Shown: piece by piece, positions 40,035-55,129 of the stretch | How the letters are laid out: each line of letters begins with the position of its first letter | Position numbering within the stretch: the stretch's first letter is position 1 | Assembly (NCBI GenBank): GCA_004535795.1 | Contig: SPIA01000003.1 | Coordinates: forward strand, 1-64,000 | DNA from: Gammaproteobacteria bacterium LSUCC0057 | GTDB taxonomy: Bacteria; Pseudomonadota; Gammaproteobacteria; Pseudomonadales; Porticoccaceae | Length of the DNA stretch: 64,000 bases | Reading direction: 5' to 3' | Position numbers and translations under genes: made by a program | The notes under the pieces: model-generated | Told to the model about the DNA's origin: nothing | The model's database searches: none | The model's input: only the letters and a program-made list of their open reading frames with translations

Positions 40035-40433
40035 ATGTCGCTACAAATTACTGCTGTCTACACCGCGCTGTTGGCGCTATTAATGTTGCTGCTGGCTTAT
40101 GTGGTGGTCAAACAGCGGTTAGCTGGGGTGCCGACTGCCGACGACCTCGAGGGCAGTGCGCGTTTTGAGTCGATAGTGCGCGCTCACGGCAACGCCGCCG
40201 AATATATTCCTATTTCGCTACTGCTGCTGGCGGCGCTGGAGAACAGCGTCGACAGCGCCGCCTTGGTACACGGTTTTGGGCTGCTGATACTGTTGTCGCG
40301 TATCGGCCACGGCTACGGCATGGTGACCACTGTCGGGCGCTCGACCGGGCGTTTTTACGGGACTATTGGCAGCTGGCTCTATCTATTGGCAGCCAGCGTC
40401 GCGGTATTGCTGGGGCAGGCGGGCATCATCTAG
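40035..40433 (+). CDS. MAPEG family membrane protein
   Basis: A 132-residue protein with four hydrophobic segments and the MAPEG core ARFESIVRAHGNAAEYIPISLLLL, where ExxxRxHxNxxE is the glutathione-binding motif of the family. Later, RIGHGYGM and GRFYGTIGSWLYLLAAS fit the YecN-like branch of bacterial members. The substrate is unknown. ATG at 40035 follows AAGGGG. Its stop overlaps fldB tail to tail. Confidence 0.9.
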   Translation: MSLQITAVYTALLALLMLLLAYVVVKQRLAGVPTADDLEGSARFESIVRAHGNAAEYIPISLLLLAALENSVDSAALVHGFGLLILLSRIGHGYGMVTTVGRSTGRFYGTIGSWLYLLAASVAVLLGQAGII

Positions 40434-40975
40434 CTCCCGTCAAGACCAAACTCGGCGAGCAGCTGCCGGCACCAGTTGGCGATGCGCTGCTCGCTGAGCT
40501 CAAACTGGCTCTCGTCGTCCAGTGCCAGCCCGACAAAATGGTCGCCGCTGGCGGTGAGTGCTTGGCAGCCGGTGAAGTGGTAACCGTGCACCGGCCACTC
40601 GCCAACCAGTGTGGCACCGCTCTGATGCAGTCGTGTCCACAGATAGCCCATGGCGTCCTGAAACCACTCCGGGTAGCCAACCTGGTCGCCGAGGCCAAAC
40701 ACCGCAGCGCGGCTGTTGGCAAGGTGCAGCGAGTCAAACTCTTGCCAGCGACTCTCCCAATCTTCCTGTAGCTCGCCATAGTCCCAGGTGGGTATGCCGG
40801 CGATCAGGTAACGGTAGTCGGCCATCAACGCCAGCGGGGTGTCGATGACATTGTGCAGTGCTACGCTGCCTGCGCCGAGTTGAGCGTCGAGTTGGTCGCG
40901 GATTTTTTCCGCAGCCATTTCGGTATAGCAGGTTGAACTGCCATAAAAGAGCCCAATCGTCGCTGCCGCGCTCAC
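40430..40975 (-). CDS. fldB: Flavodoxin FldB-type
   Basis: A 181-residue long-chain flavodoxin, a one-electron FMN carrier. The N-terminus GLFYGSSTCYTEMAAEKIRD is nearly the E. coli FldB sequence and holds the FMN phosphate loop. IAGIPTWDYGELQEDWE and FGLGDQVGYPEWFQDAMG form the isoalloxazine-binding loops. The ATG overlaps the trmL stop by 4 bp, so the two genes are co-transcribed. Confidence 0.93.
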   Translation of the reverse strand: MSAAATIGLFYGSSTCYTEMAAEKIRDQLDAQLGAGSVALHNVIDTPLALMADYRYLIAGIPTWDYGELQEDWESRWQEFDSLHLANSRAAVFGLGDQVGYPEWFQDAMGYLWTRLHQSGATLVGEWPVHGYHFTGCQALTASGDHFVGLALDDESQFELSEQRIANWCRQLLAEFGLDGS

Positions 40976-41439
40976 CGCTGTGCGCCGCTAAAGTCGAGTT
41001 GCCGCCACGCTTCGTAAACCAAAATGGCGGCGGCATTGGAGAGATTAAGGCTGCGGCTGTGAGGCTGCATCGGTAGTCGCAACACCTGTTCGGGTGGTAG
41101 CGACTCGCGCAAGCTCTGCGGCAGGCCGCGAGTCTCAGGCCCGAACACCAGTGCATCGCCGGGGGCAAACCGGGCCTGGTGGTAGCTGTGTTGGCCCTTG
41201 GTGCTGAGCGCGTAAATTTTTTTCGGTGCGGCGGCGGCGACATAGCTGTCAAAGTCGTCATGCACCGCCAGACTCTGGAATTCACTGTAGTCGAGCCCGG
41301 CGCGGCGCAGCCGCTTGTCGTCGAGCTCAAAGCCCAGCGGTGCAATCAGGTGCAGAGTAAAACCGGTGTTGGCGCACAGACGGATGATGTTGCCGGTATT
41401 GGGCGGTATCTCCGGTTGGTAGAGGACGACGTCTAGCAC
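40972..41439 (-). CDS. trmL: tRNA (cytidine(34)-2'-O)-methyltransferase
   Basis: A 155-residue SPOUT methyltransferase that modifies the wobble nucleotide of tRNA-Leu. VVLYQPEIPPNTGNIIRLCANTG is the conserved N-terminus, and the trefoil knot has LVFGPETRGLPQSL, LRLPMQPHSRSLNLSNAAAI and VYEAWRQLDF. It lies between the ACT-domain gene and fldB on the same strand. Confidence 0.97.
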   Translation of the reverse strand: MLDVVLYQPEIPPNTGNIIRLCANTGFTLHLIAPLGFELDDKRLRRAGLDYSEFQSLAVHDDFDSYVAAAAPKKIYALSTKGQHSYHQARFAPGDALVFGPETRGLPQSLRESLPPEQVLRLPMQPHSRSLNLSNAAAILVYEAWRQLDFSGAQR

Positions 41440-41452
41440 AGTGGCGTCGGGC

Positions 41453-41965
41453 TCAGTCGAGCAGCTCGACCATTAAATCGGCCGAGAGCTGTTCCAGCAG
41501 TGCGGTGAGCCGTTCAATGCTGAGCGACTCGGGAAGTTGCAGATAGGCTTGGGCGTGAAACATCGGCTCGGCCGACATTGGCGCACTCTCACAAAAGGTC
41601 TCCAACGAGATGACGTTGATCTGTGCTGAGGCGAGTAGCCGCGAAATCTCCTCGACAATGCCGGCGCGATCGTTGGCGACAATTTCGATGCCGATGGTGC
41701 TGCCGGTCAGCTCGTCGTCGGTCTGAGTGGCGGCCTCGACAGTGATCTGCAGCGCCTCGCTGTGCAGCCCCCGCAGAGCTGCCACTAAGTCGTCGTGACG
41801 ACTGCTGGGCAGCGTCACTAGCAGCAGCCCGGCAAATTTGCCAGACAGCCGCGACATGCTGCTCTCTTGCCAGCTGCCGCCGGCAGCGGCGATGGTGGCG
41901 GCGAGTTTTTCGACGATGCCGGGGCGGTCGTCGGCGAGCACGGTTATCACCAGCGAGGTTTGCAT
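41453..41965 (-). CDS. gcvR: GcvR-like double ACT-domain protein
   Basis: A 170-residue protein made of two ACT domains: SLVITVLADDRPGIVEKLAATIAAAGG at the N-terminus and IGIEIVANDRAGIVEEISRLLASA in the second half. This matches the glycine cleavage repressor GcvR and related ACT proteins that bind amino acids and regulate through partners. No gcvA or gcv genes are in the window, so a role in glycine cleavage is only by homology. Confidence 0.83.
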   Translation of the reverse strand: MQTSLVITVLADDRPGIVEKLAATIAAAGGSWQESSMSRLSGKFAGLLLVTLPSSRHDDLVAALRGLHSEALQITVEAATQTDDELTGSTIGIEIVANDRAGIVEEISRLLASAQINVISLETFCESAPMSAEPMFHAQAYLQLPESLSIERLTALLEQLSADLMVELLD

Positions 41966-42100
41966 ATCAGGCTTCCAGAAAAAGGGGGATTAGCTGCGCA
42001 GAGCGTGCTGCACTCGCGCAGTGTGCGCGGTTATCACTGCAGCTGCAACTGAGCAGCGCCATGGCGTATTATGGTGCAGCACCGACTAGGAGTGAATAGC

Positions 42101-42994
42101 ATGCCAAATTTAACTCACCTCAATTACTTGCTCGGCCGTTGGCTGTTAGTCATAGCGGCACTGTGGCAGATCAGCTGCGGCCAGCCGGCAGCTACCACCG
42201 CGACCGCCGACCCAGCAACGGCATTGGCCAGCGCAGTCGCCAATCCTGCCCGCAGCGAGGCCGACCGCGGCCGCGATCGCTATCGCCACCCAGCGCAGAC
42301 GCTGGAATTTTTTGGCTTGCAGCCAGAGATGACGGTGGTAGAAATTTGGCCCGGGGGCGGTTGGTACAGCGACATTTTAGCGGCATTCAACCGCGGGCAG
42401 TTGATCGCAGCACACTTCCCAGAGCGCGCTGCAGCGGGCAGTAGCGAGCGGGTCAGCGCTTATTTTGACCGTTCGCGCAGCGCCTACACAGCCAAGCTTG
42501 CGGCGCCAGATTCGCCTTGGCAGAACATTGAGTTGGCGCAGTTTGACCCAGCACAGGATCTACTGACAGTGGCGGCCAATTCGGCCGATGCGCTGTTGAC
42601 CTTCCGCAACGTCCACAACTGGCTCAACAGTGACTCCGAGCAGCGCGCATTTGAGTTGTTTTTTACTGCGCTGCGCCCCGGCGGTGTGCTCGGCGTGGTT
42701 GAGCACCGCGCCGCGCCCGGCACCGACCGCGAAACCATGCGCAGCAGCGGCTACATGACGGAGGCCTATGTCATTGAATTGGCGGCAGCGGCCGGTTTTG
42801 TACTCGAGGAGAGCAGCGAAATTAATGCCAATCCACTCGATACCCGCAACCACCCGGCCGGGGTGTGGACGCTGCCACCGAGTCTGCGCCTTGGCGAAGA
42901 GCGCCGCGCAGAGTACTTGGCCATTGGCGAAAGCGACCGTATGACACTGCGTTTTCGCAAGCCGCACGCCCAGACCGACAGCGGTGGTTACTGA
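42101..42994 (+). CDS. Exported SAM-dependent methyltransferase-like protein
   Basis: A 297-residue protein; AGGAGTGAATAGC precedes ATG at 42101. The N-terminus has a clear export signal (LLGRWLLVIAALWQISCG) with Cys at the end of the segment, though the lipobox is imperfect. The mature part is a class I methyltransferase fold: TLEFFGLQPEMTVVEIWPGGGWYSDIL (motif I region), DALLTFRNVHNWLN and FTALRPGGVLGVVEHRA. It resembles the COG4798 group of predicted methyltransferases with signal peptides. A periplasmic protein would lack cytoplasmic SAM, so its activity is unclear. The next gene starts directly after its stop. Confidence 0.8.
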   Translation: MPNLTHLNYLLGRWLLVIAALWQISCGQPAATTATADPATALASAVANPARSEADRGRDRYRHPAQTLEFFGLQPEMTVVEIWPGGGWYSDILAAFNRGQLIAAHFPERAAAGSSERVSAYFDRSRSAYTAKLAAPDSPWQNIELAQFDPAQDLLTVAANSADALLTFRNVHNWLNSDSEQRAFELFFTALRPGGVLGVVEHRAAPGTDRETMRSSGYMTEAYVIELAAAAGFVLEESSEINANPLDTRNHPAGVWTLPPSLRLGEERRAEYLAIGESDRMTLRFRKPHAQTDSGGY

Positions 42995-43312
42995 GTGATT
43001 GAAATTCCCCTAGAGCGGCTCTCAGTTGAGTTGTTGGAGGCGCTGATGGAGGAGTTCATCCTTCGCGAGGGCACCGACTACGGCGACTGTGAACTGTCGC
43101 TGGCCGGCAAAAAAAGCCGTTTGGAGAGACAGCTGCGCGGCGGCGACGTGGTGATCACCTTCGACCCGACCACTGAGAACTGCACGCTTTTGACGCGCGC
43201 TCAGCTGCGTCGCGCCCTTGCTGAACAAGCCGCCGCTGAGGTCGCTGAGCCGGAGCAAGAGTACCTGGCTAGCGCTGAGCCGTGGCACGACCCCGATTGG
43301 CCGCAGCGTTGA
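42995..43312 (+). CDS. yheU: YheU/UPF0270-like protein
   Basis: A 105-residue protein whose first 70 residues match YheU: EIPLERLSVELLEALMEEFI, LREGTDYGD, SLAGKKSRLERQLRGGDVVITFD and LTRAQLRRAL. An acidic tail follows that is not usual in the family. It starts at GTG 42995 immediately after the methyltransferase stop and its end overlaps tilS. The function is unknown. Confidence 0.86.
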   Translation: MIEIPLERLSVELLEALMEEFILREGTDYGDCELSLAGKKSRLERQLRGGDVVITFDPTTENCTLLTRAQLRRALAEQAAAEVAEPEQEYLASAEPWHDPDWPQR

Positions 43313-44691
43313 GCAGCGAGCAGCAACAAAGCGCGCTCACTGCTGTCGCGGCCGCGCTGGCCGCGGTCGCTAGCCAGGACGCTGGACGGCTGTGGATTGG
43401 CTGTAGTGGCGGGCTCGACTCGATGGTGCTGTTGGACGCGGCGGCGCGCCAGTGGCCGGCCGAGCAGTTGCGGGTTCTGCACATCAACCACCAGTTGTCG
43501 CCGCAGGCCGATCACTGGCAGGCGAGCGTGGCGGCGCGCGCAGCAGCACTGGGCTGCCCTTTCGAGGCGGTGAAGGTAGTCTGCCAGCCGAGCGGTGAGG
43601 GTCTGGAGGCGGCGGCGCGAGCGGCGCGCTATGCGGTATTTGAACAGCGCTTGGCAGCCGGAGAGTCGCTGCTGCTCGGCCACCACGCCGACGACCAGTT
43701 GGAGACCGTGCTCTACCGGTTGCTGCGCGGTGCCGGGCTGCGCGGCTTGGCGGCGATGGCGGGTCAGCGGCCGCTCGCTGCCGGTCAGCTGTTGCGACCA
43801 CTGCTGGGCTTGCCGCGCCAGCAGTTGGAGCACTATGCGGCGGCCCGGACGCTTAGCTGGGTAGACGACGAGAGCAACGCCAGTAGTGATTTTGACCGCA
43901 ATTTTTTGCGCCATGCGGTGGTCGCACCGCTGCGCCAGCGCTGGCCGAGCTGGCATAAGCGGTTGGCGCGTACCACCGACTACCTGCGCGAGGGCGACCG
44001 GCTGCTCTGCGACTTGGCCGAACTCGATCTGGCCAGCTGCGAGCCGCACAGCGAGGTGGCTGGTCAATCGCTGGCGTTAGTGCGCTGGCAGGGGCTGCCG
44101 GCGCGCCGCCAAGCCAACCTGTTGCGCTACTGGCCTGTGCTGGCCGCTGCCGGTGAGCCACTCGATGGTGCCGAGTTGGCCGAACTGCAGAGCAGCGTGA
44201 TCGGCGCCCGCGCCGATGCCCAGCCGCTGCTGCTCGGTCGCGGTCGCCACTGGCGGCGTTTTGATGGCCGGCTCTACCTGCTGGCGGGCAAGCCGCCACC
44301 GCTGATCGACTACACACTGACGTGGTCACTGGCCGAGTTACCAGCCGAGCTGGCGCTGCCCGATGGTTCGCGGCTGATCGCCGAGCGGGCCACCGCCGGC
44401 GAGGCCGATGCGGGTCTGTTGAAGCCACCGCTGGGCGCGCTGACGGTCCGGCCTCGGCGCGGCGGCGAGCGCAGCCGTCCGGTGGGCCGCAAGCGCTCGG
44501 CGCCATTAAAAAATATCTATCAACAACAAGCGGTTGCACCGTGGTTGCGCGAGCGCGTGCCGCTGTTGTGGGCCGGCTCGCAACTGGCCGCTGCCGCCGG
44601 TTTGTGGGTCGAGGCTAGCTGTGCCGCACAACCGGGCCAGCAGGGCATTGCTATTCGCTGGTTGAGCGCTGCCGAACAACATTCCCAGTAG
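43309..44691 (+). CDS. tilS: tRNA(Ile)-lysidine synthetase
   Basis: TilS attaches lysine to C34 of tRNA-Ile(CAU), changing its decoding. The PP-loop is WIGCSGGLDSMVLLDAAA, followed by VLHINHQLSPQADHW, LLLGHHADDQLETVLYRLLRGAG and RPLLGLPRQQLEHYA. The central and C-terminal TilS domains include GGERSRPVGRKRSAPLKNIYQQQAVAPWLRERVPL. TTG at 43309 overlaps the yheU stop (TTGA); an in-frame GTG at 43282 would add nine residues. About 460 residues, slightly above E. coli TilS. Confidence 0.95.
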   Translation: MSSEQQQSALTAVAAALAAVASQDAGRLWIGCSGGLDSMVLLDAAARQWPAEQLRVLHINHQLSPQADHWQASVAARAAALGCPFEAVKVVCQPSGEGLEAAARAARYAVFEQRLAAGESLLLGHHADDQLETVLYRLLRGAGLRGLAAMAGQRPLAAGQLLRPLLGLPRQQLEHYAAARTLSWVDDESNASSDFDRNFLRHAVVAPLRQRWPSWHKRLARTTDYLREGDRLLCDLAELDLASCEPHSEVAGQSLALVRWQGLPARRQANLLRYWPVLAAAGEPLDGAELAELQSSVIGARADAQPLLLGRGRHWRRFDGRLYLLAGKPPPLIDYTLTWSLAELPAELALPDGSRLIAERATAGEADAGLLKPPLGALTVRPRRGGERSRPVGRKRSAPLKNIYQQQAVAPWLRERVPLLWAGSQLAAAAGLWVEASCAAQPGQQGIAIRWLSAAEQHSQ

Positions 44692-44697
44692 CAATAA

Positions 44698-48692
<3,995 letters not shown>

Positions 48693-48709
48693 CCGCCCGC
48701 GGCAAAGCA

Positions 48710-48742
48710 CCCCGCCCAGCGTCAGCTGCGCGGGGTTTTTTT
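48710..48742 (+). terminator. Rho-independent terminator of pyrG-kdsA-eno
   Basis: Stem CCCCGC/GCGGGG with inner CAGC/GCTG, one C-C mismatch and loop GTCA, followed directly by seven T. It lies 18 bp after eno and faces the 3' end of xseA. Confidence 0.92.
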
Positions 48743-48762
48743 ATCTCTACAGATATAGATGG

Positions 48763-50115
48763 CTAGCTGTTGTCGGTGACCGTGGCGGCTATCTGGCCGC
48801 GGTGCAGCTTAATGGTTAGCTTGTCGCCAGCGCCGACATCGCCGCTGTCGACCACCGCCGCGCCGTTGGCCAGCACCACCGCGTAACCGCGCTCCAGTAC
48901 TTTTAACGGGCTCACGGCGTCGAGCAGTTGCAGCTGGCGCTGCAAGCTGTTGCGCTGCTGCTTTAACTGCTGGGCGATGGCGCGGTTGAGCCGTTGCTGT
49001 TGCTGCGCCAAGCGCGACTGCAGCGACTGTAGGCGCAGTGCTGGGTCGACCCGTTGCAGGCGCTTATAGAGTTGTAGCAACTGCTGCTGGCGCTGTTGCA
49101 AGGCGCGGTGCTGGCTGCGTTGCAGCTGCTGCTCGAGCTGGTCCAGCCGCTGGGCTTGCTGCTGCAGCCGTTGCGCGGGGTGGCGCAGGCGCTGGCGCAG
49201 ATAGCTGACAGCGGTAGTGGCGGTGGTTAACTTGCGGCGCATAGCGCTGCTCAGGGTGCGCTGCAGTGCGGTGATGTAGCTGACCAGCTCGGCGCTGTCT
49301 TGGCTGATCAGTTCCGCGGCGGCCGACGGGGTCGGTGCGCGCAGGTCGGCGACAAAGTCGGCGATGGTGAAGTCGCTCTCGTGGCCGACCGCACTGATGG
49401 TGGGTATGGCGCTGGCGTAAAGTGCTCGCGCCAGTGGCTCGCTATTAAAAGCCCACAGGTCCTCCAGTGAACCGCCGCCGCGGCCGACGATCAATACATC
49501 GGCGGCGCCGTGCCAGTTGGCGGTCTCGATCGCCTGGATAATCGCCGCCGGAGCACTCTCACCCTGCACGGCGGTGGGGTAGATCAGCACCTCAATGCGC
49601 GGATCGCGGCGCCCCAGCACCGAGAGAATATCGTGAATAGCAGCGCCGCTGGGCGAGGTGATAACGCCGACTCGTCGGATCGGCTCAGGCATATCGCGCT
49701 TGTGCTCGCTGGCAAACAGACCCTCGTCGGCGAGGCGCTGTTTGAGCTGTTCAAACTGACGCTGCAGAGCGCCGTGGCCGGCCTCTTGCATCTGCTCAAT
49801 GACCAGCTGGTATTCCCCGCGGGGCTCGTAGAGACCGGCGCGGCAGCGCACCAAAACCTGCTGGCCGTTGCTCGGGGTGAACCCGACCCGCTGGTTGGCG
49901 CCGCGAAACATGGCGCAGCGCACCTGTGCTTGGCTGTCTTTGAGGGTTAAATACCAGTGGCCGGAGCCGGGCCTGGCGAAATTCGATACTTCGCCTTCCA
50001 GCCACAGCGCCGGCAGCTGTGTCTCTAGCAGGTGGCGGACATTGCGATTGAGCTGCGACACCGTCAGAACGGTAGTGGTGGGGCTGGGCGCGACGGTGGT
50101 GCTGGCAAAATTCAT
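48763..50115 (-). CDS. xseA: Exodeoxyribonuclease VII large subunit
   Basis: XseA forms with XseB the single-strand exonuclease VII. Read from ATG at 50115 it has 450 residues: N-terminal OB fold ([47 protein letters not shown]), a catalytic domain ([66 protein letters not shown]), a long Gln-rich coiled coil (about residues 270-390) and a C-terminal segment [13 protein letters not shown]. An in-frame start at 50151 is possible. Divergent from guaB. Confidence 0.96.
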   Translation of the reverse strand: MNFASTTVAPSPTTTVLTVSQLNRNVRHLLETQLPALWLEGEVSNFARPGSGHWYLTLKDSQAQVRCAMFRGANQRVGFTPSNGQQVLVRCRAGLYEPRGEYQLVIEQMQEAGHGALQRQFEQLKQRLADEGLFASEHKRDMPEPIRRVGVITSPSGAAIHDILSVLGRRDPRIEVLIYPTAVQGESAPAAIIQAIETANWHGAADVLIVGRGGGSLEDLWAFNSEPLARALYASAIPTISAVGHESDFTIADFVADLRAPTPSAAAELISQDSAELVSYITALQRTLSSAMRRKLTTATTAVSYLRQRLRHPAQRLQQQAQRLDQLEQQLQRSQHRALQQRQQQLLQLYKRLQRVDPALRLQSLQSRLAQQQQRLNRAIAQQLKQQRNSLQRQLQLLDAVSPLKVLERGYAVVLANGAAVVDSGDVGAGDKLTIKLHRGQIAATVTDNS

Positions 50116-50228
50116 GGCTGCTATTGTAGAGCGTGGCGTCGCCAATGGCACCTCTTAGCGGGTTTTTCTCACCGCCAAAACCACTGCGAAATCAGGCGGT
50201 TATTTCTGCGCTTGGGAGTAAATAAACT

Positions 50229-50258
50229 TTGCTGAAAAACCGCCGGCTCGCTTATAAT
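50229..50258 (+). promoter_or_regulatory. Sigma-70 promoter of guaB
   Basis: TTGCTG (50229-50234), an 18-bp spacer and consensus TATAAT (50253-50258) lie 45 bp before the guaB start. Confidence 0.65.
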
Positions 50259-50293
50259 GAGGCGCTTACTTTTTCTTCTACCTGCCGAGGTAA

Positions 50294-51778
<1,485 letters not shown>

Positions 51779-51803
51779 ACGCTGCCCAATCGCTAACAAC
51801 CCC

Positions 51804-51833
51804 AGAGCCGGCTGCGAGCCGGCTCTGCTTTTT
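51804..51833 (+). terminator. Terminator-like hairpin between guaB and guaA
   Basis: A perfect 10-bp stem AGAGCCGGCT/AGCCGGCTCT with GCG loop, then GC and five T. It sits 26 bp after guaB and 36 bp before guaA, so it may lower or regulate guaA readthrough, or protect the guaB 3' end. Confidence 0.82.
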
Positions 51834-51868
51834 ACACTGCCTATGTGCACTTTCAGAGAGTATTGACC

Positions 51869-53446
51869 ATGGCCGATATCCACGCCGAAAAAATTCTCAT
51901 CCTCGACTTTGGCTCGCAGTACACGCAACTGATTGCGCGGCGCATCCGCGAGATTGGCGTCTTCTCCGAGATTCGCCCATGGGATATCAGCGTCGACGAG
52001 ATCGCCGAGTTTGCTCCGCGCGGCATCATCCTCTCCGGCGGCCCCGAGTCGGTGACGCTCGGTACCGGTTCGCCAAAGGCGCCCGACGGCCTGTTCGAGA
52101 TGGGCCTGCCGGTGCTGGGTATCTGTTACGGCATGCAGACTATGGCGGCGCAACTGGGCGGCCGCGTTGAGAGCTCGGCGGTACATGAGTTTGGTTACGC
52201 GCAGGTCAAAGTAGAGGCCGACAGTGCGCTGTTCAAAGACATCGCCGACCACCTGCACAGCGACGGCAGGCCGCTGCTCGATGTCTGGATGAGCCACGGC
52301 GACAAAGTGGTGGCACTGCCCGACAACTTCCAGCTGATAGCCGCCACCGCCTCGTGCCCGATTGCCGCTATGGCCGACGAACAGCGCCGGCTATACGGCA
52401 TTCAGTTCCACCCCGAGGTGACGCACACCCTGCAGGGCGGGCGTATTTTTGAACACTTCATCGTCAATGTCTGCGGTTGTGCCAAGTTGTGGACAGCGGC
52501 CGGTATTATCGAAGACCAGATCGCCCGCGTGCGCGAGCAGGTCGGCGACAACAAAGTACTGCTCGGCCTCTCCGGTGGCGTCGACTCCTCGGTGGTGGCG
52601 GCACTGCTGCACCGCGCCATCGGCGACAAGCTCACCTGTGTGTTTGTCGACAACGGCCTGCTGCGCAAAAATGAAGGCGATATGGTGATGGAGATGTTCG
52701 CCAACAATATGGGCGTCAAGGTGATTCGCGCCGACAGTGCCGAGCTGTTCCTCGGCCGCCTCGCCGGTGTCAGCGACCCGGAGCAAAAACGCAAAGTGAT
52801 CGGCAACACCTTCATCGAGGTGTTTGATCAGCACGCCACGGCGCTCACCGAGGTCAGTTTCCTCGCCCAAGGGACCATCTACCCCGATGTCATTGAGTCG
52901 GCGGCCTCAAAAACTGGCAAAGCCCACGTGATTAAGTCGCACCACAATGTCGGCGGCCTACCCGACGACATGGCCATGGAACTGGTCGAACCATTGCGCG
53001 AGCTGTTCAAAGACGAAGTGCGCAAAATCGGCCTAGAGCTAGGCTTACCCTACGACATGGTCTACCGCCACCCGTTCCCCGGCCCGGGGTTGGGGGTGCG
53101 CATCCTCGGCGAGGTTAAAAAAGAGTACGCCGATATTCTGCGCGAGGCCGACGCGATCTTTATTGAAGAGCTGCACAACGCCGGCTGGTACCATAAAACC
53201 AGCCAAGCCTTTGCGGTGTTTTTGCCGATCAAATCGGTCGGCGTGGTCGGCGATGCTCGTCGCTACGAGTGGGTGATAGCACTGCGCGCAGTGGAGACCA
53301 TCGACTTCATGACCGCGCGCTGGGCGCATCTGCCCTACGAGCTGCTGGAGAAAGTCTCCAACCGTATCATCAACGAAATCGCCCATGTCTCGCGGGTGAC
53401 TTATGATGTTTCGAGTAAGCCGCCGGCAACCATTGAGTGGGAGTAA
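51869..53446 (+). CDS. guaA: GMP synthase (glutamine-hydrolysing)
   Basis: GuaA aminates XMP to GMP. The 525 residues have the class I glutaminase ([40 protein letters not shown] with Cys; [11 protein letters not shown]), the ATP pyrophosphatase P-loop ([20 protein letters not shown]) and the C-terminal dimer domain ([26 protein letters not shown]). ATG at 51869 is the family start. Probably transcribed partly by readthrough from guaB. Confidence 0.98.
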   Translation: MADIHAEKILILDFGSQYTQLIARRIREIGVFSEIRPWDISVDEIAEFAPRGIILSGGPESVTLGTGSPKAPDGLFEMGLPVLGICYGMQTMAAQLGGRVESSAVHEFGYAQVKVEADSALFKDIADHLHSDGRPLLDVWMSHGDKVVALPDNFQLIAATASCPIAAMADEQRRLYGIQFHPEVTHTLQGGRIFEHFIVNVCGCAKLWTAAGIIEDQIARVREQVGDNKVLLGLSGGVDSSVVAALLHRAIGDKLTCVFVDNGLLRKNEGDMVMEMFANNMGVKVIRADSAELFLGRLAGVSDPEQKRKVIGNTFIEVFDQHATALTEVSFLAQGTIYPDVIESAASKTGKAHVIKSHHNVGGLPDDMAMELVEPLRELFKDEVRKIGLELGLPYDMVYRHPFPGPGLGVRILGEVKKEYADILREADAIFIEELHNAGWYHKTSQAFAVFLPIKSVGVVGDARRYEWVIALRAVETIDFMTARWAHLPYELLEKVSNRIINEIAHVSRVTYDVSSKPPATIEWE

Positions 53447-53605
53447 TCTCGACGTCCAACCCGCTATTGCCTTCTGGGCTTCGGTCTAAGAGCTGCAGTG
53501 CTGTCTACCAAGCAGCTCGATAGCTCCCGCGTGACAGCTGGCTAGCCATTGATAGTGGCATTAGACTGTCCGTCGTTATAGTACACCTTCAAGATTGAGA
53601 CTGAT

Positions 53606-55129
53606 ATGAGTAACGATCGCCACAGTAGCATTGATGGCTATACCACTCGCGTCGATCAAACGCTTGACGCCGCCCGTGCCGCCGATGTGGCAAAGCGCCA
53701 CGCTAGCGGCTACCGCACTGCGCGCGAAAATCTCGCTGATTTAATCGACGCCGATAGCTGGGTTGAGTACGGTCAGTTTGCGGTGGCGGCACAGCGCAGC
53801 CGGCGCAACATCGATGATCTGGTGGCGAAGACCCCTGGCGATGGGGTAGTGACCGGCTTGGCGACTATCAACGCAGCGCAGTTTGGCACCAGCCACAGCC
53901 AAGCAGCGGTGGTGATTAACGACTATATGGTGCTGGCCGGCACGCAGGGCTTTTTTCATCACCGCAAGATCGATCGGTTGCTCGAGGTGGCCACCCAGCG
54001 CCGGCTTCCGGTGGTGATGTACACCGAGGGCGGCGGCGGTCGCCCGGGCGATACCGACGTGACCACCCAGATCGCCGGCTTGAACATCACTACCTGGCTG
54101 CTGTGGAGCCAGTTAGCCGGCGTGGTGCCGCGGATTGCGGTTAACAACGGCTACTGTTTTGCTGGTAATGCGGCGCTATTTGGCGGCGCCGATATCCGCA
54201 TTGCCACCCGCTCTTCGTCGATCGGTATGGCCGGCCCGGCGATGATCGAGGGCGGCGGCTTGGGCAGCTTCGCGCCGTCCGAGATCGGGCCGGTAGCGGT
54301 GCAGTGTGGCAATGGTGTAATCGATATAGTTGCCGATGACGAGGCCCATGCGACGGCGCTGGCCAAGCAGCTGCTGGGCTATTTTCAGGGGCCGGTGAGC
54401 GGCTGGCAGGCCGCCGATCAATCATTGTTGCAAAGCATCATGCCGGCCGACCGCCGATTTACCTACCCGGTGCGCAGGGTGATTGAGGTGCTCGCCGACA
54501 GCGACAGCTTTATTGAGCTGCAGGTGAGTCACGGCACGACCATAATTACTGGTTTTATCCGCATTGCTGGCCAGCCGATGGGGTTGATTGCCAACGACAA
54601 CAAGGTGCTCGGCGGAGCCATCGACGCGCTGTCGGCTGCCAAGGCGGCGCGCTTTTTAACGCTCTGCAGCGACTTTGGGCTACCGGTGGTGAGTCTCTGT
54701 GATACCCCCGGATTCATGGTTGGCCCGGACAGCGAGGCGGAGGGTGCCGCGATCAAAATGGCCGATTTGTTCAGCGCAGGCGCCAACCTGCGCTCGCCGC
54801 TGGTCTGTATATTTTTGCGCAAGGCCTACGGATTGGGAGCGATGGCGATGGCCGGTAGCTCGTTCGTCAAGCCGGTTTACAGTGCCGCTTGGCCGATGGG
54901 CGAGTTTGGTGGCATGGGCTTGGAGGGTGCGGTAAAGCTTGGTTACAAGAAAGAGCTGGCGGAGCTAGATGGCGAGGCGCGCGAGGCGCTATTCAACAGC
55001 TTGGTGGCCAAAATGTACGAGAGCGGCAGGGCGGCTGAGGCAGCGGCTTTCTTAGAGATTGATGCGGTGATCGACCCTAGCGCGACCCGTTCGGTTATCC
55101 TCAACAGTCTGGGGTTTGCCGACAGTTAG
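53606..55129 (+). CDS. Acyl-CoA carboxylase carboxyltransferase subunit (orphan)
   Basis: A 507-residue carboxyltransferase of the propionyl/methylcrotonyl/acetyl-CoA carboxylase type, with two crotonase-fold halves. The first has ARENLADLIDADSWVEYGQF and VVINDYMVLAGTQGFFHHRKIDRLLE; the second has VRRVIEVLADSDSFIELQ, GQPMGLIANDNKVLGGAIDALSAAKAARF and TPGFMVGPDSEAEGAAI. No biotin carboxylase or biotin carrier gene is near, so the substrate is undefined. A TATAGT at 53577-53582 may be its -10 box. The flanking genes are unrelated. Confidence 0.88.
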   Translation: MSNDRHSSIDGYTTRVDQTLDAARAADVAKRHASGYRTARENLADLIDADSWVEYGQFAVAAQRSRRNIDDLVAKTPGDGVVTGLATINAAQFGTSHSQAAVVINDYMVLAGTQGFFHHRKIDRLLEVATQRRLPVVMYTEGGGGRPGDTDVTTQIAGLNITTWLLWSQLAGVVPRIAVNNGYCFAGNAALFGGADIRIATRSSSIGMAGPAMIEGGGLGSFAPSEIGPVAVQCGNGVIDIVADDEAHATALAKQLLGYFQGPVSGWQAADQSLLQSIMPADRRFTYPVRRVIEVLADSDSFIELQVSHGTTIITGFIRIAGQPMGLIANDNKVLGGAIDALSAAKAARFLTLCSDFGLPVVSLCDTPGFMVGPDSEAEGAAIKMADLFSAGANLRSPLVCIFLRKAYGLGAMAMAGSSFVKPVYSAAWPMGEFGGMGLEGAVKLGYKKELAELDGEAREALFNSLVAKMYESGRAAEAAAFLEIDAVIDPSATRSVILNSLGFADS

